64,000 nucleotides of DNA from Mucor racemosus (Eukaryota > Mucoromycota > Mucoromycetes > Mucorales > Mucoraceae): assembly GCA_027405735.1 (NCBI GenBank), contig JAPEHQ010000001.1:3720001-3784000 (forward strand), in the 5' to 3' direction. Of this stretch, positions 22,951-34,405 are shown in pieces. Below the pieces are notes generated by a model. That model saw nothing but the letters and a program-made list of their open reading frames with translations, was not told the DNA's origin and did not search any database. Made by a program: the position numbers and the translations under genes. Position 1 is the stretch's first letter; each line of letters opens with the position of its first letter.

Positions 22951-22990
22951 CCCTCCAACATCATAAACATAAACATGGTCATCACTGGGA
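22951..22990 (-). pseudogene. Dynein intermediate chain exon fragment, truncated (block A)
   Basis: Minus-strand reading gives P-SDDHVYVYDVGG up to the donor of repeat R. Homology to the other dynein fragments stops at about 22990, where unrelated sequence begins. Confidence 0.65.
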
Positions 22991-23741
22991 TGCTGGAACA
23001 TCATGCTGGAACCATGGTCCCGTTGATGTTTAATTGACTTAAATTTCGGTTCGTGAACTATTGTTTTACATTTGGATTTGACATCCGGTTAAGAATGATA
23101 AATCATCTACTACAGAAAAGGTCAAAAAACTGAAAAAAAAATAAAAGTAATCAGAATTTTTTCATACTTAAATATAATATAGAATAATTCAAAACGAGTA
23201 ATTTTTATTATTACAAAGTGTTAGTATAGCTTAATGCTTTTCAGAGATATGAAGCCTAAAAGTTTTTAATTTTAGCAGTGAAATTCGCGTAAAAATTTAA
23301 AAACACTAGCATTAAAAAAGTTATATCAACTGCTACAAATAGGATATTTCCGGATACTTTTTTTTGGATTAAAGCTGAACATCTCAAGTACCTGTTTATA
23401 CTTTTTTATTTTTGTTTCAGTAATATTTTAACGAGATTTAGATACTGACAATAATTAGTTGCAAAATTTAGTTTCAATGTCAGTTTCTTATTACAAAACT
23501 ACTATGAAATTAATTTTTTTTATCCAAATCTGAGGGGGAGGGGGGAGGTTTAACTAGAAAGTAGAAACTCTGCCGGTAATACGTTTGTGGTATCCTGTGA
23601 ATACACAATTGCTTTTTTTTTTTTTTTAGGTTTGAAATTTAACAATATATAAAGTATTTTGCAGCCCAATGTTTGTATTTCAAAGCCGAGAGGTATTATA
23701 AATTCCGTGTAAAGTAAACCTTTTTATGGTATTACTCTACT
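22991..23741. other. Intergenic, nothing recognised
   Basis: AT-rich, with a small G-run tract (gaggggga) near 23535 and a T-run near 23610. No coding signal. Confidence 0.4.
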
Positions 23742-24020
23742 TGTAATAAATCAAATTACCACTATAATAATTCACAGCAGTAATACTCATCTCAAATACT
23801 CCTATAAATACTACAAGGAAATCCTTCCATAATTCCTTGTAGAATTATCTGTCTTTCTTTCTCTTTACATCTTTATTTATTTCCCTTAATAAATATCTAA
23901 TTTACAAATAAGAACACCAACCTTCCCTCAACCAATGTTCACGGATCTCTAATATTGAAAATCATATCATTAGCGTATCATTTTGGCCATAATATGTGTC
24001 CAAGATCACAGATCATTACA
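23742..24020 (-). mobile_element. LTR-1 solo LTR with a perfect target-site duplication
   Basis: Reverse-oriented, 279 bp, with termini TGTAATGA... and ...TTATTACA (minus reading). Flanked on both sides by CTACT (23737-23741 and 24021-24025), a perfect 5-bp duplication as made by Ty3/gypsy integrases. It shares aaggttggtgttcttatt and ctacaaggaattatgg blocks with the other LTR-1 copies. No internal sequence remains, so it is a solo LTR. Confidence 0.93.
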
Positions 24021-24025
24021 CTACT

Positions 24026-24955
24026 CAAGCAAGCTGTCTAATAATATTTGGGAAAGACCTTATACGGAAATAAAGCATATGGAATGTGTTGAGTGTAATA
24101 AAATCGCAGTTGAATGTAATAGAATGTGGCAATTAAGGTTATTTTCAAATTAAAAAAAGTTGAACAATCTCGGTAAAATAATTTTTGCGTTCCTGGATAT
24201 CATCTTTTAAGGCTTTGCTAGAAAAAATGATTGAAGGTTGAAAATCTTTTCCTAGAGGAATAGCCCATACTTAAGTTTTATTATTATAATGACTATCAGG
24301 TGAGATTCAAAGAATCTCTTTCAAAAGAAACATATGTTCGAACCTTCTTTTTGTATGTATAAGTATAATTAATACATTATAGGTTGTGTGTTTGTACTAC
24401 CAATGTTTAAATTACAGTTTTTGATATTTAACGCCTTTACCACAGTTTAATTTTAGTGAACCACGAGGCTAAGCTTTTTCTTTTGTCCAAACCCATATTG
24501 GTATGGACTAAAACTAGCAGCAATCTTGTATTTGGATTCCCTGCAAGAATAAACTGAAAACCTCTATTTTATCGGAGTTGTCATTAGAACTTGGCAATTG
24601 TTAGATTTTTATGCTGTTAAATATAGAAACAATCATAAACAATTCAAAGGATTCAGTCCAACTATCAAGCTGGATCAATTTGATATTTTTTTTTTCTTTA
24701 GAATGTGTTAAACATTGGCCTGATTTTAATTGATCAATAATCGTTATTAGCACAGATGAAACCCTCTTTAATCACGCTACTATACATACATTTAATTCGG
24801 GAAATGATTGGACCGGTAAAGAAACACACAAGAAAACCTTTCTTTTTGCGGCAAACAAATTTACTCTTTGTTGTACGCGGATTATAATTTTTGGTATTTC
24901 CATCTCTTTTCTTTCTTCTGAATAAACAAAAAAAGAAGAAGACAGAAATTCAAAT
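24026..24955. other. Intergenic, upstream of PI synthase
   Basis: No supported gene. The antisense frame 25047-24772 overlaps the first exon of PI synthase and is a shadow. Confidence 0.4.
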
Positions 24956-26020
24956 ATGCCTTCAACTGTAGCAGAACAAGCCGAAGTACCTCGAACAAAT
25001 GAGAATATCTTTTTATTCATACCTAATCTTATCGGTAAGGAAAGCATATGATTTTCGGGAATGTGAGATGTTGACCTTGTATAATTATGGTGAAATAGGT
25101 TATACGCGAATTATCCTTGCATCTTTGTCTCTGTATTACATGCCTTGGCATCCCAAGGTCTGTGTAAGTCTATACTGTATCTCTTGTTTATTAGATGCTG
25201 TTGATGGTAATGCCGCTAGATACTATAATCAATGTAAGTTTTTCATTTTGAGTATGCGAATTGCAAAATAGATTGAATATGATACATTTCAGGCAGTCGA
25301 TTCGGTGGTGTATTGGATATGGTGACAGATAGGTAATTAAACTCTCGATGGTTTATATTAGGGATAGCAATTGACTTTATTATTTAGATGTACTACAACT
25401 TGTCTTTTGTGTTTCTTATCTCTTAAATATCCTGAATGGACAATTCTTTTCCAATTCCTTGTTTCTCTCGATTTCAGTTCTCATTATATGCATATGTATA
25501 GGTAAGTTGGAAGAGTCAATGAGCCTAGAGACCCAATAGCTTATTAATCAGGTAACAATTTAGCTCAATGATCTCGGGATCCTCAAGTCACAAGAAAATT
25601 AGTGAAAAGCAAAGTTGGTATCTTCGTATCTATTATACTAACAACGTAAGTTCAGCTTACCGAGAAAAAAATACAAAATATATTAATTCGTGGCTATGTA
25701 TATTCGATAGATTGTCTTATTCATAATGTGTGCTGGCAATGAACTTTTCTTTGTCGCACTTTATGTCCTCAAATATACTGGATCCTTAAATTGTAAGTTG
25801 ATTTTTGTTTCCTTGCATTAAATATCACGAGGGGAGGGAAGCATGAATGACTTACATATCTCTTAATATAGTCTTATGGTGGAGTGTATTATCAGTGACA
25901 GGTGTTATTTGCTTTGCTAAACAATTTATCAATGTTGTACAAATTATAAATGCTAGCAAGACATTAGCAATCATTGATCAAGAAGAGAGAGCTAAAATTG
26001 TTTTAGAAAAGAGTAATTAG
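24956..26020 (+). CDS. PIS1: Phosphatidylinositol synthase (CDP-alcohol phosphatidyltransferase)
   Basis: Makes phosphatidylinositol from CDP-diacylglycerol and myo-inositol in the ER. Seven exons: 24956-25034, 25099-25233, 25293-25332, 25388-25501, 25564-25645, 25711-25792 and 25872-26020, totalling 226 residues, close to the usual length of this family. The full CDP-alcohol phosphotransferase signature D-X2-DG-X2-AR-X8-G-X3-D-X3-D is present and spans three exons (DAVDGNAAR, then G and DMVTD). Several hydrophobic helices follow (IVLFIMCAGNELFFVALYV, SLWWSVLSVTGVICFA). The N-terminus is hydrophilic (MPSTVAEQAEVPRTNE), then NIFLFIPNLIGYTRII matches the family start. All junctions are in frame with consensus GTAAG donors in most introns. 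Confidence 0.96.
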
Positions 26021-27600
26021 ATATGAATGAAGGATTTGGTGGGAGGTTGAGGTGGATTTGTATAAAATAAAGTTAAAAATTTAAAAATAAAGTATATGAT
26101 TTTATCAATTCGAGATGATTGCGTAGTACCAACGCTGTGGAATGGAACATGGAGAATCATCGAAGCTATAAGTCCTGGTCTAAATTTGCTAATTATTTCC
26201 ATGTAAATCCTGAGATCAGATCAACCTCATGTCAAAAAGTAAGGGGTAGTCTAGTTTATCAGTATCATCATCGTTAGATATTATAAACATTAAAAGGTTA
26301 AGTCCAAGATATGCATTTGGATTGTATATAAACAAGTTGCGAGCAGGCGGATATGTTTGTCGACAGGTACAGGGAATATCTTTTTAATCATGAGGCAAAA
26401 CAAATTTACAGTATTTTCCTTTCTGAGTCTGTTAACTTTTTATCATATGAGAAATACATTTGTAATTAGAAAACTTTCTTGCTTTTTGTCTCCCCTTGGA
26501 ATTACATGATATATTTGGTAATATTCGTCTACATCCCATAGTTTGTATAAAATTAAAACTTGGATTACAAATCATCATGACCTGAAAAAAATACGTATAA
26601 AGTTATCTTTGATGCTTAAATTTACTTTTTTTTTTAATCACCTACAGTGAATAACTTCAACTAGTATGCTCGAGGTTGCATGCTGGAGGTAATGATTTAT
26701 CGTTGCAAGCATTAGACACTCGAAACCGGAGCTTTAACTAACAAAAGCGATGTCCATCATGCTGTCTTTTCTATCTTCGTTAGCTCATAAATGGGGCTCC
26801 TAAATTCAATAAAAGCCTTTGATTGCAATGATTATCAACTGTGGAAAGATATTTCAGAATACCAAAACCGATTCTTTATATTTAAACGATTAATATAACT
26901 GATTGAGGTTGAGGATATTGGGTTTTAAGCATCAGTTTTGACCCAATCAATGCTTGCTATTGAGCTTAATACGATCGTTTTATCTAGTGCACAACATCTT
27001 GTTTTGCAGAAACACTCAAAATCAAATCCCTAAATGCATCTAAAATTGTTCAAAGTGTATAGAGCATATTATAAATGCAAATAATTCAGCAAAACAGGCT
27101 TATTCTAGTACTATAGTGTTATATTTTTGTAGATTAGGGCCATCTCTAGCGCTCAAAAGCATACCAAATGAAAGCTGCCATTTATTAGATTCGATTCAAA
27201 GTATTTCTGCGATTTTTTTCCAATTATGATTTTAACTCGATTGTTGCGCTACCATCCTTCGTTTGAAATCTCAAAATTTATAAATGTCAATTTTTCAGTG
27301 GAATTAAGAGACTTTTTACTAAAGCGATTATTGAAATTACATGTCTAAATAATCACATCTTTTTATTTCTGGCGTTGATTTTGAGTATTTGAGCCAATTT
27401 TTTTTTTTTTTTTTGACATTTCAAAGAAAAACTGAAATAACAATTCATTGTGAATAAATAAAATGTTATTATATAAAGCACGTTAATTTACATACATTGT
27501 ATTAATAAGTCAAAATAGCTTTTATATTTGATTATGGTTGCAAAAATCCTTTAGACACAAATTTTTTCCTGGAATGTCAAACTGAACAAAAAAAATTAAT
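26021..27600. other. AT-rich intergenic region, nothing recognised
   Basis: No exon with family features was seen on either strand. A T-run lies near 27405. Confidence 0.4.
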
Positions 27601-27604
27601 TGTT

Positions 27605-27765
27605 GAATGTTATTGATTCAAGCCTCGATTCCACTTGATTCTTTTGCATTCTTTGCTATAAATTTGTTAAACTCAAGCAACGTTTCAGTCATTGAAACGA
27701 CTTTTCTTTGATGTAGTGCATTAAGCAGTGTTGCAGAATCATTATAATAAAGAGAAATGAACTAA
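27605..27765 (-). pseudogene. Possible C-terminal gene fragment, unrecognised
   Basis: A minus-strand frame reads DSATLLNALHQRKVVSMTET and continues LLEFNKFIAKNAKE to a TGA. The helical, codon-like composition stands out from its AT-rich surroundings, but there is no matching start or upstream exon and I do not recognise the family. Confidence 0.25.
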
Positions 27766-27880
27766 ATTTGAGTTTTTGATACCAAAGATAATAATTGATA
27801 CCTGTAGTGTCACAGTTGGTTTCAAGGATGCTTTCATTGTATTTTTATTTTAAAAATTACCTTTTGTAGTATATTATTAG

Positions 27881-28155
27881 AAAGCATCTTCTATTCCTCC
27901 TCTTTACTCATTTGAAAACGCAGAAGATTATGTGTATGATATAAAATGGTCTCCTACACATCCCGCCTTGTTTGGTACTGTAGATGGAACCGATCAATTT
28001 GATCTATGAAATTTGAATGCAGATAATGAGGAACCATTTGTAAGTACTCAAGATGGCTCTGATAAAGCATTGAATAATTAACTTGGAATAAAGAGGGTAA
28101 AAAGATAGCAATAGGTTCCAGTGATGGCTATGTTTATGTTTATGACATTGGAGAG
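27881..28155 (+). pseudogene. Dynein intermediate chain WD40 exon, decayed
   Basis: After an acceptor (ttattag) the frame reads [36 protein letters not shown], stop in place of Trp, NLNADNEEPFVSTQDGSDKA, then a 1-base frameshift near 28080, then IAIGSSDGYVYVYDIGE and a GTAAG donor at 28156. This is the conserved C-terminal WD40 part of cytoplasmic dynein intermediate chain (the vertebrate counterpart has a [20 protein letters not shown] block). The TGA at 28006-28008 and the frameshift disable it. Repeat R follows directly after the donor. No other dynein exon was recognised nearby. Confidence 0.88.
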
Positions 28156-28890
28156 GTAAGACTAAAAATCAATGTAAATCAACTCTAGCACGATAATTAG
28201 AAATTACGACTATATCATCATCAAGTAAAATACTACACAGTATCAACAAGTGTAAATATTTACAGTAATGAACTTGAATCAAGTGGATACAACATCGTAG
28301 ATTCTTGAAAAAGTTTTCAAATGTCATAAAATCTCTTATTTTTAAGACTTACAAGGCTTATAAGCGGAATATTAATTTCAAAAATTATTCTTGTCCAGAT
28401 CATCAATTTTGACATTTTCTGATTTTTTTTTCTGATTTTGCAAATCTAGAGTTAATTATTCTACCAATTATAACAAAAAAAATGCGTACATATACAGAAT
28501 TTAATTCTTTATTGTTTTAGTTAAAAATAAAAAACATTTTTATTTTGAAATGTTATATGAAAATCCTTTAGCCAAAATTTTGTTTTTTGGGCAAAAATGC
28601 AAATTGTCATTACTTGACATTTAATATTAAGCTTTTATAAAATGCGTATTAGCTATGCCTACAATTTTCTCTCATAATGTAGTACATTTAAACGTTGATT
28701 TTGATATCAAAATTTGATTTTTCTGTTTTTTGATCAAAATCATGAGTGGTGGTAAGGAAAAAATGAGTTCCCGAAAATGTCTGCTACAAAAACTGAATTT
28801 TCAGACTGCACATAGTTAAATACAAGAAAAGTCAAAAAGAAAATACTTTTTATTTAAAATTTGGATATATCATAATATAAGAAGCTAATA
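28156..28890 (+). repeat. Repeat R, copy C, opposite orientation to A and B
   Basis: Begins gtaagactaaaaatcaatgt and continues through the reverse complement of the R diagnostic blocks (gtccagatcatcaattttga near 28395, aacgttgattttgata near 28690, gagttcccgaaaatgtctgc near 28765). It is the most diverged of the five copies, with about 80-85% core similarity by eye. Confidence 0.87.
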
Positions 28891-28904
28891 GTAGTTCAAT
28901 CTCA

Positions 28905-29215
28905 CTACGGTCAATCACAATTTGCTGTATAATAGCTTTTTAGTCTCGCTATGCTTGTTTTTAGCAATCTTTTTTATAATAGAAGTATTGTATTTATACA
29001 TAGCCGTTTGGTATCGCTATATTCTTGCACTTTATTTGTAGCTAGTGTTTTATACAGTGGATATTTTGTCTCGCTATTATATGCTCGTTTCTGCAATTTG
29101 TTGTATAATAAATGCTTTATATTAATAGTCTTTTGATCTCGCTGCGCTCATTTTTGCAATTTTTTTAATGAATGTATTATATGGCTGGCAGCTCTATCTC
29201 GTTACTCTCGATTAC
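28905..29215 (+). repeat. Imperfect tandem repeat derived from the outer end of R
   Basis: A roughly 55-65-bp motif, of the type gtctcgctatgctcgttttt-gcaattttttgtataatag-agtatta, recurs about five times with heavy divergence (near 28910, 28950, 29010, 29070, 29135 and a partial copy at 29200). The same vocabulary (ctcgcttttgcaattttttaatgaatgtat) is the reverse complement of the outer end of R copies A1-B2. It looks like a local amplification of the end of R. Confidence 0.55.
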
Positions 29216-31776
29216 TGTCTCTCTAGTCAAAGAATGGCTATATTATCTATATATCTATGGTTTCATTACATGCTCCTTAATGAAAAAAAAAATACTTCTA
29301 TGCGGTTCTAATTGGGAATGTAGCCTACTTTTTTTTAGTCCCCCGGATACTTTTTTATCGACAATTTAATGAATGCTCAATTTAATTAGTGCAATTACTC
29401 TATCATAAAAATGATTACAATACCTATTGTTCTAGATGATCATACTCATCAAGATCATTGCGGTGCTGGTGAAATTTAAAGCTCAGGAAAAGTTCAAATT
29501 CTATCATTTCAACAATTTTAAAAAGATTGATTCTCCAAGATGATCGATGAAGATAACGCCCACTACATTGTAAAACTATTATTTTTATGTTTTTATTTTC
29601 TCATATTATATTATCATTTCAGTTAGTTTTCTTATATTCTATCGAATTTATGCTTAATTGCGACCGCCTCTTTGATTACGTTTCATGATTGTAATTTACA
29701 CGGAGCAAATAATAAAAACAATTATGAATATAAAGTTGCATTTCGAATCTCTAGGTTATCGAGATAGCCTTAGAATTTTTTATTTCTATACAAAGACTTG
29801 AAAACCTGTATTAGGGAATGATATAAGATTGGGTATGAGGTTTTAAACTACAGATTATTGCGGCATCGATCGTAAAAAAAACAGGTTTTAGTTTGGAAAT
29901 TTAAGTTTACAGGAAACCGCATGACTTTAGTAAACATCATGGAATCTATTTGTGTTGGAATTCAGCTTTTCGATACATGTCCAAAAACAAAAATATAGAA
30001 ACATTCCACATGATTAGAAACTAAAAAACTACGATTTTTAATCCAGAACTTTCCTTGGAAATTCCACTTGATTTGTCTCGCTAGTCTGGGGTGAACATCC
30101 TCATCAGATGATTTATTTGTAAATTAATCATCTATGCACAGCCCATGTTCTACATGAAAAGAATGCACTGGGGAAATCTAGTTGATTCGGTAGATTTATT
30201 GTTCTTGATGCAAGGTTGAGTGCATGGTTTATATTTTTTTTTTTTTTTTTTTGCGAGCACCAAGAACCGACAATAGGGTAACAAGATTAGAATGTCCTTG
30301 CAAACCCAGGTGATTTTAACCTTTTTTTTTCTAGATAACCAAATGCGAGTAAATAACAAAACCCAAACTATCACATATCCATATTAATGTCGATATATGT
30401 TTGACTGTTTCTGCAATAATAGGCGATATTCTAATTGAAATGTACGAATCATACACTTGTGAAACCATTGATCGAAAGTGATAGATCAATAATTTTCCTT
30501 CCATTCATAGTAAAAAGCATAAAATATAGAGTACAGTAACTAGTAAAACGATTCCAATTACCTATTTTCCATAATGTCTCTTGCTTTTTTAAGATTGCGA
30601 AAATACAATTCATCAACCTATCAAATTTTGAGAATTCGAACATTTGAGCAATACACTTGTGGCACGCGTTAAAATACGAAACAAAAGCTTAAACCACGGA
30701 TTGCTTAATGAGGCAATAATGTGATTTGAAATAACGAAATAAAAAATATTTTCTATATCAAAATGCCAAACGAAAAGAAAAATATTTTGAAAAGAAAATG
30801 CTGTATGACACTAAATGGAGTTTCTTGAAACGATTCTAATGTATTCTATATCTTACTAATGCCATTGCATGTAGTACTAACCTGTCTAAAAACGAAATAC
30901 AAATATTGGTAATTTTTAGCCTCAACTCCTTATTTGGTAGCTCTAGAATCGTCTATGGGTAATTTGGGCGTTTTGATCCTTTAAATACATAGAATAAACT
31001 AAATATTTCATAGCAAAAATATTTAAACTTTTTCGTAAAAGGATCTCTTTAAACGAAAAAAAAAATGTCAAAATATTCAATATTACAACATGTAAACAGT
31101 TTCAATAAAAAAAAAAAAAAAATCATGTTTAGTATATAAAATAAAAACCGATATTTTTCCTAATATAAAATTGTTGTAAAAAACATCGATTTCTTGAGTT
31201 TCAAACGATGGTTGGACTCACAAATGCTGTATACTAGAATATCATTCAAATCATACTATTTCATGTGAGTGTAAAAAATATAAAAGAATGATCTACCTTG
31301 GCAACATCAGTCCCCGTATTTATGACATTTACTTTCTTTTTCTCGAAAATATTAAGCCAAGTGTAACCATTTGCTCCCCTTTATCTTTCCCTTGAACTCA
31401 CAACTAACCTAAATACATCATCTAGGCCCAACGTGTCGGATACATGGGTGATGTCATGAAAGGGAAAATCCCTCTATTTCTTTTCCTTTGCGATTATACA
31501 TTACGATAATTTTTTTTTTTATCTTTTTTTTCCTTTTCCCTATTTTTTTAATCCCTTTAATTTTTTTCTCATCTAAAATCCCCATTTTTTCAAGAAATAT
31601 TACTATAAATTTCTTTTTCCATACCGAAGCAATTTGTATCGTATTTTTTTTTTTCTTGAAAAAATATCAATCACCTACACATTCATACAAAATAAGAGAA
31701 AAAACAAATCCATTGAAACATTTGAATAGGTAACTGAGAATAAATAAAAGAAGAAATAAGAAAAAAAGTCAATTTA
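29216..31776. other. Long AT-rich intergenic region, nothing firm
   Basis: No exon chain could be built. Short frames (29172-29369, 30374-30150, 30643-30449) look spurious. The last 300 bp before the MITE are strongly T-rich. Confidence 0.4.
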
Positions 31777-31866
31777 CAGTGCTTCCGCCAGTTTTCTGAA
31801 ATAAGTTGGCAATGATTTTGACCAAATACGGTCAAATAAGGTTAGAACTTCTGGGCAACTTATTTT

Positions 31867-31899
<33 letters not shown>

Positions 31900-31920
31900 G
31901 CAAAATTTGCGGAAGCACTG
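31777..31920. mobile_element. MITE with Tc1/mariner-like ends in the HSF promoter
   Basis: 144-bp element with inverted ends CAGTGCTTCCGC and GCGGAAGCACTG, flanked by TA on both sides (31775-31776 and 31921-31922). This is the TA target duplication and CAGTG-type terminus of Tc1/mariner elements. The interior holds a run of about 30 A and no coding capacity. It ends 156 bp before the HSF start codon. Confidence 0.85.
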
Positions 31921-32076
31921 TACTCCTTTCTTTTCTTTTCTTTTCTTTTCTTTTTGATAACTTTCCTTTTTTAAAACAATTCTATTTTTTTTTTTTTTTT
32001 CACACATAATTTAGTTGAAAAGAATAATAGAGAAAATTAATTTTTAAAAATACATGTTAAACAGGTTATATTGAAC

Positions 32077-32164
32077 ATGGCAAAAAGTAGTAGTAGATCT
32101 AGTTCAACCAGTAGTTCCAGTAGAGATCCTGATCAAAGACACAAAAGGTTTGCTTTGTTCTAAT

Positions 32165-32197
<33 letters not shown>

Positions 32198-32792
32198 AAT
32201 ATGGTTTTGTTTAGACTTAAAATGGAATCAAGTAGCGATCTTGAAGAAACACCTATTAATGATGTTCTTGTTGTTGCTCCTGCTATTGGCAATATGAAAA
32301 CACAAGCAGCTTTTGTTAATAAACTATACAAGTAAAGATAAATTGTTGTTTTTACAAGAAAAACAAGAAAAAGAAACGCTAATGCTTGATACATAGAATG
32401 CTTGAAGATCCAGACACATCGGATTTAATTGTTTGGTCAAGCCATGGAGATCTTTTTAGTGTATCGAACCCTACAGCATTTTCGAAAAGTGTTTTACCGC
32501 AATATTTTAAACATAATAATTGGCAAAGTTTTGTCAGACAACTAAACAGTAAACTATATTTCTTCTTTTTACTTTTTTTTTTTTTTTAGTAGACATACAG
32601 CTAACATTTTATTCAATTGTAGTGTATGGCTTTCATAAAGTCAATGATTTAATTCATTCAAATCTAACTAATGAAAACCAAACATGGGAATTCAAACATC
32701 CAAATTTTCGACGAGGTGCAGTTGGAGATTTACAGCACATTAAAAGAAAAAGTGCTAAAACGCAACAACTCCAATTGCAACAACAATTACAA

Positions 32793-32823
<31 letters not shown>

Positions 32824-34260
32824 GAGATCTTCAAATGCAACATCATGAGCAAGAACAAAGAGAAGCACAACAACAGCAAAGAGAAGAACAACATGAACAG
32901 TATATTAATAGTGCCGGTAATAATAGTAATAATAGTAATAATGATAACAATTATTCGAATTTCAAACAAGAAGATGCTGATATGCAAGACAATAATAATC
33001 CAGTGATAAAACATATTTTACGAATCGAAGATCATTTATTGGGTGTTACTAAATCTTGCGAACAGCTTTTTAACGAAGTTGTACATTTAAGAATGGTTGT
33101 TTCTAAGCAACAAGATGTAAGTGTTTTTTTGTTCTATCCATCTTTTTCTTATTTTAGGGGGGTTTAAAAAGGGGGTGGAGGTGTACATCCAAAGTGTGGT
33201 GTTTCGTAAAATAGGATATTCATAATAATGCGCATTTCTCCAAATTAGGCAATGCAAGATTTAGTTGATGTTGTCTCTTCCTCTGCAAAATCAAACAGCA
33301 GTAAGACTTATTGCCGCATGATTAGGGGAAAACTCGAATTAATTTCTCTCCTAAAATTTTCTAGATTGTGGATGTTCGAGTAATAAGAACAATAATAGCA
33401 ATAATCAAGAATTACAGAATGGTAATTGAGAAATAGATACATTTTTACATAGATTGCTAAACATTTACTTTTTTTTTTTTTTTGTACTTTTTTTTTCTCG
33501 CTTTTCACTATTAAAAATCAATTCCTATAACCAAACAAAAAAGCTGAAAACCTTCGAATACAAGTTTCTAAATTAAAAGAGAATCAAAACATGAACAGCA
33601 TTGGTCAAAACTATAACAATATCCAGAGCAATTATAACAGCAGCAATAGCAAGAATAGTGGAAATGAATCCTCAAATGCTAGCTGGTCTCCTGTTGCGCC
33701 ATCATCATCATCTGCCACAAAAGTAGATGATTCCTCCATTGCAAGGATCTCATCATCAAATTCAAATTCCTTTTCACAAAATAGCAATAATAATGATACC
33801 AAGCAACGAAAATTACTTTCATTTGATTCAATGCAACAACAACAACTTCAATCGTCATATAGATTGGATAGCCATAGCAGTTATAATAGTGGACATAGTT
33901 ATAATAGTGAGCATAGTTCTATCAACAATAACAATGATGGCGACAACAATGCTTTTTACAACAATAGCAACGCAAATGGTGGTAGTGGTGATGCTCCTTC
34001 AAATTTTGATAGAAAATCCTCTACTGCATCTTCTGCATCTTCCTCTGCATCTCAACAGCCTCAGCAAAGATATAATTCTAGTAAAGTCGAATGCTTATAT
34101 CCAAATAAATTTATTAATATGAATATTAGTAGAATCTGAAGAAAATAAAGCTCGATCTTCAAAGATGAGTTTTGGTAAGCAATCTCACATGCTAAATCCA
34201 ATTGATGGTAAGCGCAAACACCGAAGGAAATCAAAATCAAAGCACCGTATTAAACAATGA
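32077..34260 (+). CDS. Heat-shock-factor-type transcription factor
   Basis: Nuclear DNA-binding regulator. Exons are 32077-32147, 32215-32331, 32397-32548, 32623-33116, 33249-33300, 33365-33421, 33544-34080 and 34133-34260, 535 residues in frame. The HSF DNA-binding domain (about residues 53-155) reads AAFVNKLYKMLEDP, LIVWSSHGDLFSV, HNNWQSFVRQLNMYGFHKV, then WEFKHPNFRRG. A poly-Gln stretch (CAG/CAA near 32796-32825), heptad-like oligomerisation segments (IKHILRIEDHLLGV; AENLRIQVSKLKEN) and a Ser/Asn-rich tail follow. Exon 8 adds a basic end (GKRKHRRKSKSKHRIKQ). An alternative 3' end splices GTAAGC at 34208 to 34271 and stops at 34335, also in frame; I cannot choose with certainty. Intron 1 has a run of about 30 A. 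No receiver domain is visible, so it is not Skn7-type. Confidence 0.9.
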
Positions 34261-34335
34261 TCTGCGATAGGTCGTCGTCGTACCAAGAACATCATTAGGA
34301 ATAATAACAACAACAGCAATAGCAATAACAATTAA

Positions 34336-34373
34336 AAAAAACTATACACATATAAACTTGCAAGTGAATTCCT

Positions 34374-34405
<32 letters not shown>

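Noticed and set aside
19513..22990. Block A as one LTR retrotransposon with R as 0.9-kb LTRs
   Set aside because: No gag or pol, no TG...CA ends or target duplication at the R borders, and copy C stands alone beside a longer dynein exon; kept only as one reading of the gene-conversion-like pattern.
24300..24350. Possible tRNA T-arm (tgttcgaacc)
   Set aside because: The TTCGAAC loop is present, but the flanking bases do not form a 5-bp stem and no anticodon or acceptor arms are found.
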